A stretch of 64,000 nt of DNA, taken from positions 1 to 64,000 of the forward strand of contig JACKNG010000009.1 of assembly GCA_024235015.1 (NCBI GenBank). The letters are read 5' to 3'. The position numbers and the translations under genes are program-made. Source of the stretch: Gammaproteobacteria bacterium (GTDB taxonomy: Bacteria; Pseudomonadota; Gammaproteobacteria; Ga0077536). Positions 41,897 through 51,468 of the stretch are shown here, piece after piece. Position 1 is the first letter of the stretch; each line of letters begins with the position of its first letter. The notes under the pieces are model-generated. The model was not told where the DNA came from and ran no database searches. It saw only the letters and a list, made by a program, of their open reading frames with translations.

Positions 41897-44071
41897 TCAC
41901 CGCCGTGCATAGGCTTCGAGCAGGCCCGGCAGGTCGATGATGAGCGCGATCTTGCCGTTGCCGGTGATGGTGGCGCCGGCCAGGCCCTTGGTGCCGTGCA
42001 ACAGCGCGCCGAGCGGCTTGATGACGACTTCCTCCTGGCCGATCAGCTCGTCGACCAGCAGGCCGACACTCTGGTTGCCGATGCGCGTGACCACCACGTG
42101 ACCGCTGCCCGAGGTGAACTCGCCGCTGCCGCTGACCAGCCAGCGCGAGAGGTAGAACAGCGGGATCGCCCGGCCGCGGACGATGATGGTCTTGCGCCCG
42201 TCGACCTCGCGCGCCTGGTGCGCCTCGAAACTGATGATTTCCTGCACGTTGACCAGCGGCAGGGCGAACACCTGGCGCCCCAGCACCACCATCAGGGTCG
42301 GCATGATGGCGAGCGTCAGGGGCACGGAGATGCGGATGGTGGTGCCGACGCCGAGTTCCGACTCGATGGCGATGGTGCCGTTGAGCTGGGTGATGCGGGT
42401 CTTGACCACGTCCATGCCGACGCCGCGCCCGGAGATGTCGGAGATTTCCTGCTTGGTCGAGAAGCCGGGCAGGAAGATCAGCTCGAAGCATTCGCGCGTG
42501 TTGAGGCGGCGCGCGGCGTCTTCGTCGAGCAGCCCGGAGCCGATGGCCTTGTTGCGCAGGGCCTCGGCATCGATGCCCTTGCCGTCATCGCGGATGACGA
42601 GCTGGATCTGGTCGCCGGCCTGTTCGGCCGACAGTGCGAGGGTGCCGACGGGTGGCTTGCCGGCGGCAACGCGGTCGGCCGGCAACTCGATGCCGTGGTC
42701 GATGGAATTGCGCACCAGGTGAACGAGCGGGTCGGCGAGCGCCTCGACCAGGTTCTTGTCGAGGTCGGTGTCCTCGCCGCTCATCTTCAGTTCGATCTGC
42801 TTGTTCAGGTTGCGCGCGAGATCGCGCACCACCCGCGGGAAGCGCCCGAAGACCTTCTTGATCGGCTGCATGCGCGTCTTCATCGCCGCCATCTGCAGGT
42901 CGCTGGTGACGACGTCGAGATTGGCCACGGTCTGCGTGACTTCCTCGTCACCCAGCGCCGACTGCAGGTTGCTCAGGCGGTTACGGATCAGCACCAGTTC
43001 GCCGACCATGTTCATGATGCGGTCGAGGGTTTCGGTTTCCACGCGCACGGTGGTGTCCTGCTTGGCGCCACCGCCCTTGCCCGCATCCGCCGGCTTGGGC
43101 GCCTCTGCCTTGGGCGCCTCTGCCTTGGGCGCCGCTGCCTTGGGCGCTTCCGCCTTGGGCGCTTCGCTCCTGGGCGTTTCGGCCTCGGGTGACTCGGCTG
43201 CCGGAACTTCTGCCGCAGCCGCAGCCGTGAACTTGCCGGCGCCGTGCAGGTTGTCGAGGACCGCTTCGAATTCCTCGTCGGTGATCAGGTCGGCGCCGGC
43301 CGCCGGCGCCGCGGCGCGCTCGTCGGCCACGGCACGCGCGGCCTCGCGGCGGTCGAGCAGCGCTTCGAACTCGTCCTCGGTGATCAGGTCGGCCGTCGCG
43401 GCCGGCGCCGCTGCGGGCTCGTCGCCCGCGTGCGCGGCGGCGCGCTTGTCCAGCAACGCCTCGAACTCGTCCTCGGTGATGAGATCGGGGTTGTCGGGCG
43501 TCGCCGTGACCGCGGGGATCTCGCCCTCGCCGGCGGTCAGCTCGTCGACGATCTGCGCCATCAGGTCGTCGCCACCCGCGTCACCGGCCGGGCTACCACT
43601 GTCGGTGACGTCGAGCAGGTCACCGACTTCGAGCCCGGCGTCCGTCGCCGGCACGTCGGCGGGCGCGGCTGGCGAGGGCGGCGCCGCCGTGCCCTCGGCA
43701 TGCGCGATCAGCCGGGCGAGCAATTCGGCCGGCGCCGGTTCCGGCAACTGGCCGTTGGCGAGCTCGTCGAACATGCGCCGCAGGACGTCGAGGACCTGCA
43801 GGAAGACGTCCATGAGCTGGGCGTCGATGCTGAGCTTGCCATTGCGCAGCAGGTCGAAGATGTCTTCGGACTTGTGGCTGACCGCGACCAGGTTGTCGAC
43901 GCCGAGGAATCCCGCGCCACCCTTGATGGTGTGGAAGCCACGAAACACCGCGTTGAGCAGTTCGCGACTCTCGGGATCGCTCTCGAGGTCGACCAACTGG
44001 GAGTCCAGCTGCTCGAGGATCTCCCCCGCTTCGAGGAGAAAGTCCTGCAGGATTTCGTCGTCTAGCTCCAT
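41897..44071 (-). CDS. cheA: chemotaxis histidine kinase CheA
   Basis: A 724-aa CheA with one HPt domain (phospho-His47 in FRGFHTIKGGAGFLGV), a dimerisation helix (TLDRIMNMVGELVLIRNRLS), an ATPase domain (HLVRNSIDHGIE, DDGKGID, GRGVGMDVV) and a C-terminal CheW-like domain (MPTLMVVLGRQVFALPLVNV). Between HPt and the dimer domain is a long linker. It contains three copies of LIT(E/D)EEF-type motifs of the form DLITEDEFEALLD, then a PKAEA-repeat stretch. The motif repeat is unusual and may bind partners. ATG 44071. Confidence 0.96.
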   Translation of the reverse strand: MELDDEILQDFLLEAGEILEQLDSQLVDLESDPESRELLNAVFRGFHTIKGGAGFLGVDNLVAVSHKSEDIFDLLRNGKLSIDAQLMDVFLQVLDVLRRMFDELANGQLPEPAPAELLARLIAHAEGTAAPPSPAAPADVPATDAGLEVGDLLDVTDSGSPAGDAGGDDLMAQIVDELTAGEGEIPAVTATPDNPDLITEDEFEALLDKRAAAHAGDEPAAAPAATADLITEDEFEALLDRREAARAVADERAAAPAAGADLITDEEFEAVLDNLHGAGKFTAAAAAEVPAAESPEAETPRSEAPKAEAPKAAAPKAEAPKAEAPKPADAGKGGGAKQDTTVRVETETLDRIMNMVGELVLIRNRLSNLQSALGDEEVTQTVANLDVVTSDLQMAAMKTRMQPIKKVFGRFPRVVRDLARNLNKQIELKMSGEDTDLDKNLVEALADPLVHLVRNSIDHGIELPADRVAAGKPPVGTLALSAEQAGDQIQLVIRDDGKGIDAEALRNKAIGSGLLDEDAARRLNTRECFELIFLPGFSTKQEISDISGRGVGMDVVKTRITQLNGTIAIESELGVGTTIRISVPLTLAIMPTLMVVLGRQVFALPLVNVQEIISFEAHQAREVDGRKTIIVRGRAIPLFYLSRWLVSGSGEFTSGSGHVVVTRIGNQSVGLLVDELIGQEEVVIKPLGALLHGTKGLAGATITGNGKIALIIDLPGLLEAYARR

Positions 44072-44134
44072 CGTGGCTACCTCTGGGCCCCCCGGGCCTG
44101 CGGCGCAGGCGCGCCGCTCGTTGCGTCTGCGCCG

Positions 44135-44845
44135 TCAGAAACCGAGGTCGGCGAGCAGCTCGTCGACGTCGTCCTGGTGGTTGATCACGGCGTCGTCCGC
44201 GCGTACCGCCGGGCCGTGCGACGTGGCCGGGTCGACCGCGACCTTGCTCGGCGCGCCGCGGGTGATCGCGCCACAGGCGCTGACCAGGCCGACCAGCTTC
44301 TCCTCGACCTGGCCGACCAGGCCGATGGTGCGCTTGATGACCTGGCCGGTGAGATCCTGGTATTCCTGCGCCATCATCACTTCGGTGAGCCCGCCCCGCA
44401 CGGTGGCGCAGCCACCCTCGCAATCGTCGAGGAAGGCCTGGACCTGGCGACGCAACTGCGCGAGGTCGCCAGCGCCGTCGAGTTCGCCGCGCAAGGCGCT
44501 GGCGCCGCTGGCAATGCGCTCGTTGACCGGCTGCATGCGCTCGACCGCGCTCAGCGTGCGATCGGTCGCTTCCTCGGTCTTTGCGATCACGTAATTGAGA
44601 CGCTCGCGGGCGTCGGGCATGTGCTCCTGGGCGAGCGCCACCAGGCGCTCGTCGGTCGCGAGGTTGCCGAAGGTGTCGTGCAGCTCGCGGGTGAGCTTGC
44701 CGATCTCCTTGAACAAGGCCTCGAAATGACCGTCGTTGAGCGCCTTCAACAACTCGTCGGTGCCGCTGTGGTCGCCGGCCTCGATGGCGTCGACCAGGCG
44801 GCGCGCGAGCAACAGGTGATCAGCCGGTAGCGCGTGTGCACTCAT
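44135..44845 (-). CDS. cheZ: CheY-P phosphatase CheZ
   Basis: A 236-aa helical protein of the CheZ family. The catalytic region is VMMAQEYQDLTGQVIKRTI, with the active-site Gln in the central part. The C-terminal CheY-binding helix is DDVDELLADLGF. The N-terminal half is mostly long helices (EALFKEIGKLTRELHDTFGN). It lies 10 bp downstream of cheY and dephosphorylates CheY-P to end a tumble or reversal signal. Confidence 0.94.
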   Translation of the reverse strand: MSAHALPADHLLLARRLVDAIEAGDHSGTDELLKALNDGHFEALFKEIGKLTRELHDTFGNLATDERLVALAQEHMPDARERLNYVIAKTEEATDRTLSAVERMQPVNERIASGASALRGELDGAGDLAQLRRQVQAFLDDCEGGCATVRGGLTEVMMAQEYQDLTGQVIKRTIGLVGQVEEKLVGLVSACGAITRGAPSKVAVDPATSHGPAVRADDAVINHQDDVDELLADLGF

Positions 44846-44855
44846 GGGCCTGGCC

Positions 44856-45248
44856 TCAGGCTGCAGCGTTGAGGCGTTCGAAGATCTTGGCGATCTTCTG
44901 TTCCAGCGTCTGCGCGGTGAACGGCTTGACGATGTAGCCGTTCACGCCCGCTTCGGCGGCCAGCACGATCTGCTCGCGGCGGGCCTCGGCGGTGACCATG
45001 AGCACCGGCAGGTCGGCGAGCTTGGGATCGGCCCGGATCTCCTTGAGCAGCTGGATACCCTCCATCACCGGCATGTTCCAGTCGGTGATGAGGAAATCGA
45101 AATTGCCGGATTTCAGCATGGGCAATGCCGTGCTGCCGTCGTCCGCTTCCTCCATGTTGGTGAAGCCGAGATCCCGGAGCAGGTTCTTGATGATTCTCCG
45201 CATGGTGGAGAAATCATCGACGACAAGAATCTTCATGTTCTTATCCAC
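44856..45248 (-). CDS. cheY: chemotaxis response regulator CheY
   Basis: A 130-aa single-domain receiver. It has KILVVDDFSTMRRIIKNLL, the phosphoacceptor Asp56 in FLITDWNMPVMEG, MVTAEA and the conserved Lys in YIVKPFTAQTLEQKI. It binds FliM and FliN at the switch when phosphorylated. Start GTG 45248 (GAGGC just upstream) or ATG 45236. Confidence 0.96.
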   Translation of the reverse strand: MDKNMKILVVDDFSTMRRIIKNLLRDLGFTNMEEADDGSTALPMLKSGNFDFLITDWNMPVMEGIQLLKEIRADPKLADLPVLMVTAEARREQIVLAAEAGVNGYIVKPFTAQTLEQKIAKIFERLNAAA

Positions 45249-45296
45249 GATTGCCTCCGCTTGGTTCGCTGCTGTGCTGTTTCATGGGTGGATTCC

Positions 45297-46043
45297 TCAG
45301 TTCTGCTCGGTCCATTCGGCCATGCGAGACTTCAGGCGGATGAGCGCCTGGGAATGGATCTGGCAAACGCGCGATTCGCTGACGCCGAGCACCTCGCCGG
45401 TCTCGCGCAGGTTGAGCTCTTCCTTGTAGTACAGGGACATGACCAGGCGTTCGCGCTCGGGCAGCCCGGCGATGGCTTCGGCCAGGGCTTCGCGGAACAG
45501 CTCGTCCTGGACGTTCTCGAACGGCTCCGGGATGCGGCCGTTGAGGCCCTCGGTCATGCCCTCCTCGCCCGCCGGCAGGTCTTCGAAACTGAACACCCGG
45601 TAGCCGGTGGCGTCCTGCAGGGTCGCGTAGTACTCGTCGAGCGACATGCCGACTTCCTTGGCGACCTCGGCATCGCGTGCGTCGCGCGCATAGCGCGCCT
45701 CGATGTCGGCCACGGCCTTGGTGATCGCGCGCACCTTGCGATGCAGCGAGCGCGGCGCCCAGTCGCCCTTGCGGATCTCGTCGAGCATCGCCCCGCGAAT
45801 GCGGATGCCGGCGTAGGTCTCGAAGCTCGCGCCCTGCGACGGGTCGTAGTTCCGTGCCGCCTCGAGCAGGCCGATCATGCCCGACTGGATGAGGTCGTCG
45901 ACCTGCACCGTGGGCGGCAGCCGCGTCATCAGGTGATAGGCGATGCGCTTGACCAGCGGTGCGTAGTCGTCGACCAGGTCGTTCTGGTTGCGCTCGGCGA
46001 CCGCGGACGCCGCCGTTTTCTTGTATGCCGCAATCTGTTTCAT
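45297..46043 (-). CDS. fliA: flagellar sigma factor 28
   Basis: A 248-aa sigma-28. Region 2 includes PLVKRIAYHLMTRLPPTVQV and DDLIQSGMIGLLEAARNYDP, and ASFETYAGIRIRGAMLDEIR. Region 4 has LPERERLVMSLYYKEELNLR and GVSESRVCQIHSQALIRLKS. It directs late flagellar and chemotaxis genes after release of FlgM. It overlaps fleN by 4 bp, which couples it to the flagellar-number genes. Confidence 0.96.
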   Translation of the reverse strand: MKQIAAYKKTAASAVAERNQNDLVDDYAPLVKRIAYHLMTRLPPTVQVDDLIQSGMIGLLEAARNYDPSQGASFETYAGIRIRGAMLDEIRKGDWAPRSLHRKVRAITKAVADIEARYARDARDAEVAKEVGMSLDEYYATLQDATGYRVFSFEDLPAGEEGMTEGLNGRIPEPFENVQDELFREALAEAIAGLPERERLVMSLYYKEELNLRETGEVLGVSESRVCQIHSQALIRLKSRMAEWTEQN

Positions 46044-46903
46044 AGTTGAGCTACCCTCCGGAGCGACTCCGCCTGAGCCATGCGTTCGACGAAGAACTCG
46101 ACGCGACCGCTGGCACTACGGGGTGCAGGCCAGTTATCGGTAACCTGAGCGAGTTTCTTGAATGCCTGGGCGGCAGGGCTCGTGGGGAAGCTCTGGACCA
46201 GGCACTGGCGTCGGCGCAGCGCCGTGGAGACGCGGGTGTCTAATGGAATATTCCCAGCAAAATCGAGACTTACGTCGAGGTAGCGGTCGCACACCTCGAG
46301 CAGGCGGGCATACAGCCTGAGCGCCTGGCGGTCGTCCTCGGCCATGTTGACGAGGACCCGGAAGCGGTGCCGGCGCGCGCTCTGGTTGAGCACCTTGATG
46401 GTGGCGTAGGCATCGGTGATCGAGGCCGGGTCGTCGCACACCACCACCAGCACCTCGTGCGAGGCGTTGCAGAAATCCAGGGTGTTGGCGGCGATGCCAG
46501 CGGCGGTATCGACGATCATGAAATCCTGGCGCCGCTCGAGCTGGCCGAAGGCATTGATCAGCCCGGCGCGCTCGCGGGTGTCCAGTTCGGCCATGTGCTG
46601 GATGCCGGAGGCAGCCGGCACGATACGCATGCCGAGCGGCCCGTCGAGGATGACGTCCTCGAGTTCGCAGGTCCCGTTGACGACGTCGGCCAGGGTCAGG
46701 GTCGGGGCCAGGCCGAGCAGGACGTCGACGTTGGCCAGGCCGAGGTCGGCGTCGAGCAGCAGGACGTCGTGGCCGAGCGCGGCCAGCGCGGCGCCGAGGT
46801 TGATCGACACCGTCGTCTTGCCGATGCCGCCCTTGCCGCCGGTGACGGCGATGACGCGGGTGCTGGCGCCGCCGACCCGCCGCGAATCGTCGACGAAGCT
46901 CAT
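46040..46903 (-). CDS. fleN: flagellar number regulator FleN (FlhG)
   Basis: A 287-aa MinD-type ATPase. The deviant Walker A is AVTGGKGGIGKTTVSINLG, Walker A' is VLLLDADLGLANVDVLLGL (part), and Walker B is DFMIVDTAAGIAANTLDF. In polar flagellates FleN limits the number of flagella by restraining FleQ. It overlaps flhF and fliA by 4 bp on either side. ATG 46903 is the start. Confidence 0.94.
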   Translation of the reverse strand: MSFVDDSRRVGGASTRVIAVTGGKGGIGKTTVSINLGAALAALGHDVLLLDADLGLANVDVLLGLAPTLTLADVVNGTCELEDVILDGPLGMRIVPAASGIQHMAELDTRERAGLINAFGQLERRQDFMIVDTAAGIAANTLDFCNASHEVLVVVCDDPASITDAYATIKVLNQSARRHRFRVLVNMAEDDRQALRLYARLLEVCDRYLDVSLDFAGNIPLDTRVSTALRRRQCLVQSFPTSPAAQAFKKLAQVTDNWPAPRSASGRVEFFVERMAQAESLRRVAQL

Positions 46904-48141
46904 GCGCTGAACGCCCGTTCGATGCGCGCCTGGTCGTCCGGCACCGGCGCGGCCTTGGCCAGCTCGACCATGCGCTCGATGAGGTCGCGCGGGCGCACCT
47001 CGTCGAGGTCGTCGGGTACGCGCTGGCCGGCGCAGGTCCAGGCCAGCGGCAGGCCGGCCTCGATGACCGCCGACAACGACGGCCCCAGCGTCGCCGCCTC
47101 GTCCAGCTTGGTCAGCACGCAGGCATCGAGCGGCAGGCCCATGGTGCGGCGGAACATGGCCGCGGCACTGGAGTAGTCGGTGGTGGCCGAGAGCACCTTG
47201 ATCATGCGGATGTCGGCAAGCAGGCCCTCGAGGCCGAGCACGAGATCGTTGTAGCGGGTGTCGCCGGGGACGTGCCCGGGGGTGTCGATGACGACCAGGC
47301 GCCCGCGGTCGGCCTCGTCGTCGAGCACCTCGGCGAGTTCGTCGATGGTGCGCAGGGTGTAGACGCTCGAACCGATGAGGCGGCCGAAGGCCTTCATCTG
47401 CTGGTGCGCACCGAGACGGCGATCGTCCATCGACACGATGCTGACCCGGTCGGCACCGTGGGCGAGGGCGAAGCGCGCCGCCAGCTTGCTCGCCAGCGTG
47501 CTCTTGCCGACCCCGGTCGGCCCGAGCAGGGCGACGCGGCCGCCGTGCCGGAGCAGATCGTCGTCCCACACCTTCAGGCGCATCACCAGCAGGGCCAGGA
47601 CACGGTGCCAGCCGGCGCGGTAGTCGAGTTCGTCCGGCACCTCGGCGACCAGCTGGCGCGCCAGCGCGGCCGACAAGCCGACCTGGGAGAGCACGCGCAG
47701 CAACCGCGCGCGCAGCGGATGGCGGCTGCCGAACTCCGACCAGGCGAGCCCCGACAACTGGCTCTCGAGCAGGCCCTTGAGGCTGCGCAGCTCTTCGCGC
47801 ATCTGCGCCATCGTCGCGGCGTCCGTCCACAGGTACTCGGCCTGGTCCTCGCTGTCGGCGAACAGCGCGCTGGGTGCCGCCGGCGCGCGCTGCGCCGGGG
47901 CAGGGCTTGCCGCTGGCGCGGTGCGCTCTGCCGCCACGGCGGCAACGTCCGGCCGCTTGCGCGGCACGTTGCGCTGGGCGAGCTGCTCCGCTTCCTGCTC
48001 GGTCAGCTGGTCGGCCGTGACCAGCTCGACGCCGCCGTCGACCTTGCGGTTGGACAGGATGAGCACGTCGGGCCCCTGCTCCTGTTTGATCATGTCGAGC
48101 GCCGAACGCATGTTGTGCGCGAAGTAACGCTTGACCTTCAT
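46900..48141 (-). CDS. flhF: flagellar placement GTPase FlhF
   Basis: A 413-aa SRP-type GTPase that marks the pole for flagellar assembly. The N-terminal B domain (MKVKRYFAHNMRSALDMIKQ) is followed by a variable alanine-rich part. The NG domain has VALLGPTGVGKSTLASKLAA (G1), MDDRRLGAHQQMKAFGRLIG, VVIDTPGH (G3) and TKLDEAATLGP (G4). I choose ATG 48141 because GGAGG lies 9 bp before it; an ATG at 48150 abuts the Shine-Dalgarno sequence. Confidence 0.95.
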   Translation of the reverse strand: MKVKRYFAHNMRSALDMIKQEQGPDVLILSNRKVDGGVELVTADQLTEQEAEQLAQRNVPRKRPDVAAVAAERTAPAASPAPAQRAPAAPSALFADSEDQAEYLWTDAATMAQMREELRSLKGLLESQLSGLAWSEFGSRHPLRARLLRVLSQVGLSAALARQLVAEVPDELDYRAGWHRVLALLVMRLKVWDDDLLRHGGRVALLGPTGVGKSTLASKLAARFALAHGADRVSIVSMDDRRLGAHQQMKAFGRLIGSSVYTLRTIDELAEVLDDEADRGRLVVIDTPGHVPGDTRYNDLVLGLEGLLADIRMIKVLSATTDYSSAAAMFRRTMGLPLDACVLTKLDEAATLGPSLSAVIEAGLPLAWTCAGQRVPDDLDEVRPRDLIERMVELAKAAPVPDDQARIERAFSA

Positions 48142-48225
48142 CGTGCCCATCCTCCTGTGCGGAGATCCGTCATGCTTCTACCCCTGTTCCACTTTCTGGC
48201 GCCGGGTCTCTGACACCGCCGCCCG

Positions 48226-50337
48226 TCACTGCGCCCGCAAAGCCGGGTCGCCGACCGTCGCCACGATGCGGATCTGCGCATCGTTGGGCACCTCGTTGAA
48301 GCCCAGCACGTGCAGGCCCTTGACCGAGGGACGGAGGAACCGGGCGAGGAAATCCCGCAGGTTGTCCGCCACCAGCAGCACGCTGGGCTGGTTGGCCGCC
48401 TCACGCTGCTGGTGCACTTCGCCGAGCGAAGTGATCAGGCGGTTGGCGAGGTTGGGTTCGAGGGCCATGGCGTTGTTGCTCATCGTTTCCAGGGACTGCT
48501 GCAATATCCGTTCCAACGAAAGGTCGAGGGTGATCACCGGCAGTTCGCCCTGCGGCCCGTTGATCTGCTGGACGATGAGGCGACCGAGCGCGACGCGCGC
48601 GAAGGCGGTCAGCGTGGCCGGGTCCTGGGTGCGCGCGGCATGCTCGGCGAGGACCTCGAGCACGCTGCGGATGTCGCGCACCGGGATCTGTTCGGCGAGC
48701 AGGTTCTGCAGCACCTTCACCACCACGGCCAGCGGCAGCACCTTGGGCACGAGGTCCTCGACCAGCCGCGGGTTGGTCTTCTTGAGGCCGTCGAGCAGCT
48801 TCTGCGCCTCCTCGTGGCCGAGCAGCGCCTGGGCGTGGTCCTGCACGACCTGCGACAGGTGGGTGGCGATGACGGTGCTGCCGTCGACCACGGTGTAACC
48901 GAGCGACTGCGCCTGCTCGCGCTGGTCCTCGCCGATCCACACCGCCTCGAGGTCGAACACCGGGTCGCGCGTGACGGTGCCCTTGAGCGGGCCGTAGACC
49001 TGGCCGGGATTGATCGCGAGTTCCTTGTCCGGGTGGATCTCGGAACGGCCGACGACCGCGCCGTGCAGGGTGAGCTGGTAGGTGTTGGGTTCGAGATCGA
49101 GGTTGTCGCGGATGTGCACCGCCGGGACCAGGAAGCCGAGTTCCTGCGAGAGCTTCTTGCGCACCCCGCGCAGGCGTCCGAGCAACTGGCCGTTCTGGCC
49201 CCGATCGACCAGCGGGATGAGGCGGTAGCCGACCTCGAGACCGATCGCATCGGTCGGCTGGACGTCCTCCCACGACAGCTCGGCGACTTCCTGCGGCGGC
49301 GGTGGCGGCGGCGGCGCCGCGGCCTCCGCCGCCGCGCGCTGCTTGCCCTGCTCGTGGCGCCACCATGCCCCACCGAGCGCCGCCGCGGCCATGGTCAGGA
49401 AGGCGACGTTGGGCATGCCCGGGATGACGCCCATGATCAGCAGCACGCCGCCGGTCACCGCCAGGGTGCGCGGGTTGTCGAACAACTGCTCCATGACCTG
49501 GTCGCCGACGTCGTGCTCGGTCGAGGTGCGCGTGACCATCAGCGCCGAGGCGGTGGCGAGCAAGAGCGAGGGGATCTGGGCGACCAGGCCGTCGCCGATG
49601 GTCAGCAGGGTGAACACGCGCATGGCCTCGCTCAGGGCCATGTCGTGCTGGGCGGTACCGATGACCAGGCCGCCGAGGATGTTGATGAACAGGATCATGA
49701 TGCCGGCGATGGCATCGCCACGGACGAACTTGCTCGCACCGTCCATGGCGCCGTAGAAATCGGCCTCGCCCGCGACCTCGCGGCGGCGCACCTTGGCTTC
49801 CTCCTGGGTGATGATGCCGGCATTGAGATCGGCGTCGATGGCCATCTGCTTGCCCGGCATGGCGTCGAGGGTGAAGCGCGCGCTGACTTCGGAGATGCGC
49901 CCGGCGCCCTTGGTCACGACGACGAAGTTGATGATGACCAGGATGGCGAACACCACCAGGCCGACCGCGTAGTTGCCGCCGACGACGAAGTCGCCGAAGG
50001 CCTCGATGACGTGGCCCGCCGCGCCCGGACCGCTGTGGCCGTTGAGCAGCACCACGCGGGTCGAGGCCACGTTCAAGGTCAGCCTGAGCAGGGTGGTCAC
50101 CAGCAGCAGGGTCGGGAACACCGCGAAGTCGAGCGGGCGCCGTGCGTAGATCCCCGCCATCAGCACGATCAACGCGAGCGAGATGTTGAACGTGAACAGG
50201 ATGTCGAGCAGGAACGGCGGCAGCGGGATCACCATCATGGCGAGCATCGCGAGCAGCAACAGCGGCACGCCGATGCCGGCCCGTTGCAGGTTGCCGGTGA
50301 TGTCCAGCCCCGTGGTCTGTCCTGCCAGGGTCGCCAT
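48226..50337 (-). CDS. flhA: flagellar export gate protein FlhA
   Basis: A 703-aa export-gate subunit. The N-terminal half holds eight membrane helices and the conserved FHIPEP-type loop (GAGRISEVSARFTLDAMPGK, QMAIDADLNAGIITQEEA). The cytoplasmic half binds chaperone-substrate complexes (YRLIPLVDRGQNGQLLGRLR, LEPNTYQLTLHGAVVGRSEI). A Pro-rich linker (PPPPPPPQEV) joins the halves. A partial GGTGTC-type palindrome (48205-48217) stands at its 3' end, before flhF. ATG 50337 follows flhB by 10 bp. Confidence 0.96.
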   Translation of the reverse strand: MATLAGQTTGLDITGNLQRAGIGVPLLLLAMLAMMVIPLPPFLLDILFTFNISLALIVLMAGIYARRPLDFAVFPTLLLVTTLLRLTLNVASTRVVLLNGHSGPGAAGHVIEAFGDFVVGGNYAVGLVVFAILVIINFVVVTKGAGRISEVSARFTLDAMPGKQMAIDADLNAGIITQEEAKVRRREVAGEADFYGAMDGASKFVRGDAIAGIMILFINILGGLVIGTAQHDMALSEAMRVFTLLTIGDGLVAQIPSLLLATASALMVTRTSTEHDVGDQVMEQLFDNPRTLAVTGGVLLIMGVIPGMPNVAFLTMAAAALGGAWWRHEQGKQRAAAEAAAPPPPPPPQEVAELSWEDVQPTDAIGLEVGYRLIPLVDRGQNGQLLGRLRGVRKKLSQELGFLVPAVHIRDNLDLEPNTYQLTLHGAVVGRSEIHPDKELAINPGQVYGPLKGTVTRDPVFDLEAVWIGEDQREQAQSLGYTVVDGSTVIATHLSQVVQDHAQALLGHEEAQKLLDGLKKTNPRLVEDLVPKVLPLAVVVKVLQNLLAEQIPVRDIRSVLEVLAEHAARTQDPATLTAFARVALGRLIVQQINGPQGELPVITLDLSLERILQQSLETMSNNAMALEPNLANRLITSLGEVHQQREAANQPSVLLVADNLRDFLARFLRPSVKGLHVLGFNEVPNDAQIRIVATVGDPALRAQ

Positions 50338-50347
50338 GATCAGAACC

Positions 50348-51466
50348 TCAGTAGGTGAATTCGTCGGGGATCGGCAGGTCGCCCGGCGGCGCTGCACCGG
50401 CCACGCCGTCGCGGACCTGGAATACGTAGGCCAGCACGCGGGCCACGGCGAGGTAGAGCCCGGCCGGGATTTCCTGCTTCAGCTTGGTGGTGTGGTAGAG
50501 CGCGCGTGCCAGTGGCGGCGCACTCATGATGGTGATGCCGTGGGCACCGGCGACCTTGCGGATGTTGGCCGCCACTTCCTCCACGCCCTTGGCCACCACC
50601 ACCGGCGCGCGCATGGTCGCGGGATCGAACTTCAGCGCCACCGCGTAGTGCTCGGGGTTGGTGACGATGACGTCGGCCTTGGGCACTTCTTCCATCATGC
50701 GCCGGCGTGCCAGCTCGTGCTGCATGTTGCGGATGCGGCCCTTGAGCTCGGGCGAACCGTCGGTCTCCTTCATCTCCTCCTTGAGGTCCTGGCGCGACAT
50801 GCGCAGTTGCTTGGTGTGCTCCCACAGCTGGAACGGCACGTCGACCAGCGCGATGACGATGGTGGCCAGGCTGACCACGACGAAGACGTGGAAGAGGATG
50901 TCGGTGCCGCGCGCGAGGCCGGCCTGGGCACTGCCGTGGCCGAGGGTGAGAATGGCGCCCTGCTCGCCCTTCAGCGCGACCACCGCAAAGGCCAGCACGA
51001 GGACGAACTTGGCCAGCGCCTTCAACATCTCGACCAGGCCGCGCACGCCGAACACCCGCTTGAGGCCCTTGATCGGATCGAGCCGCTCGAACTTGGGCTG
51101 CAAGGCCTCGCCGCTGAAGTTCCAGCCGCCCAGGGCGAGCGGCGCCATCAGCGCGATGACGACGGCCATGACCAGCACCGGCGCCAGCGCCGCCAGCGCG
51201 TCGAGCACGACGCCGACGAAGCGCGTGCCGAGCACGCGCGAATCGAACAGGTCGCCGCGGGCGAAGGTGAAGCTGCCGCGCATGACGCGCGCCATGCCGC
51301 CGCCGAGGTGTGCGCCGCTGAGATAGAGCGTGGCCGCGCCGCCGAGCAGGACGAACATGGTGGTGAGTTCGCGCGAGCGCGCGATCTGGCCCTTGTCGCG
51401 CGCGTCCTGCAGGCGCTTCGCGCTGGGTTGTTCGGTGCGTTCCTGGGCGTCGTCCTGCTCGGCCAT
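50348..51466 (-). CDS. flhB: flagellar export switch protein FlhB
   Basis: A 372-aa export-gate subunit that switches specificity from rod/hook to filament proteins. Four membrane helices are followed by a cytoplasmic domain with the autocleavage site NPEH in KADVIVTNPEHYAVALKF. The N-terminus reads QDDAQERTEQPSAKRLQDAR, the usual FlhB start. ATG 51466 lies 2 bp after fliR. Confidence 0.96.
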   Translation of the reverse strand: MAEQDDAQERTEQPSAKRLQDARDKGQIARSRELTTMFVLLGGAATLYLSGAHLGGGMARVMRGSFTFARGDLFDSRVLGTRFVGVVLDALAALAPVLVMAVVIALMAPLALGGWNFSGEALQPKFERLDPIKGLKRVFGVRGLVEMLKALAKFVLVLAFAVVALKGEQGAILTLGHGSAQAGLARGTDILFHVFVVVSLATIVIALVDVPFQLWEHTKQLRMSRQDLKEEMKETDGSPELKGRIRNMQHELARRRMMEEVPKADVIVTNPEHYAVALKFDPATMRAPVVVAKGVEEVAANIRKVAGAHGITIMSAPPLARALYHTTKLKQEIPAGLYLAVARVLAYVFQVRDGVAGAAPPGDLPIPDEFTY

Positions 51467-51468
51467 GG

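Noticed and set aside
46900..48150. FlhF start at ATG 48150
   Set aside because: The GGAGG ribosome site directly touches that ATG. ATG 48141 has 9-bp spacing and begins at the conserved MKVKRYF.
48310..50358. A 682-aa plus-strand frame
   Set aside because: It is the antisense shadow of flhA, rich in Arg, Asp and Gly with no motif.
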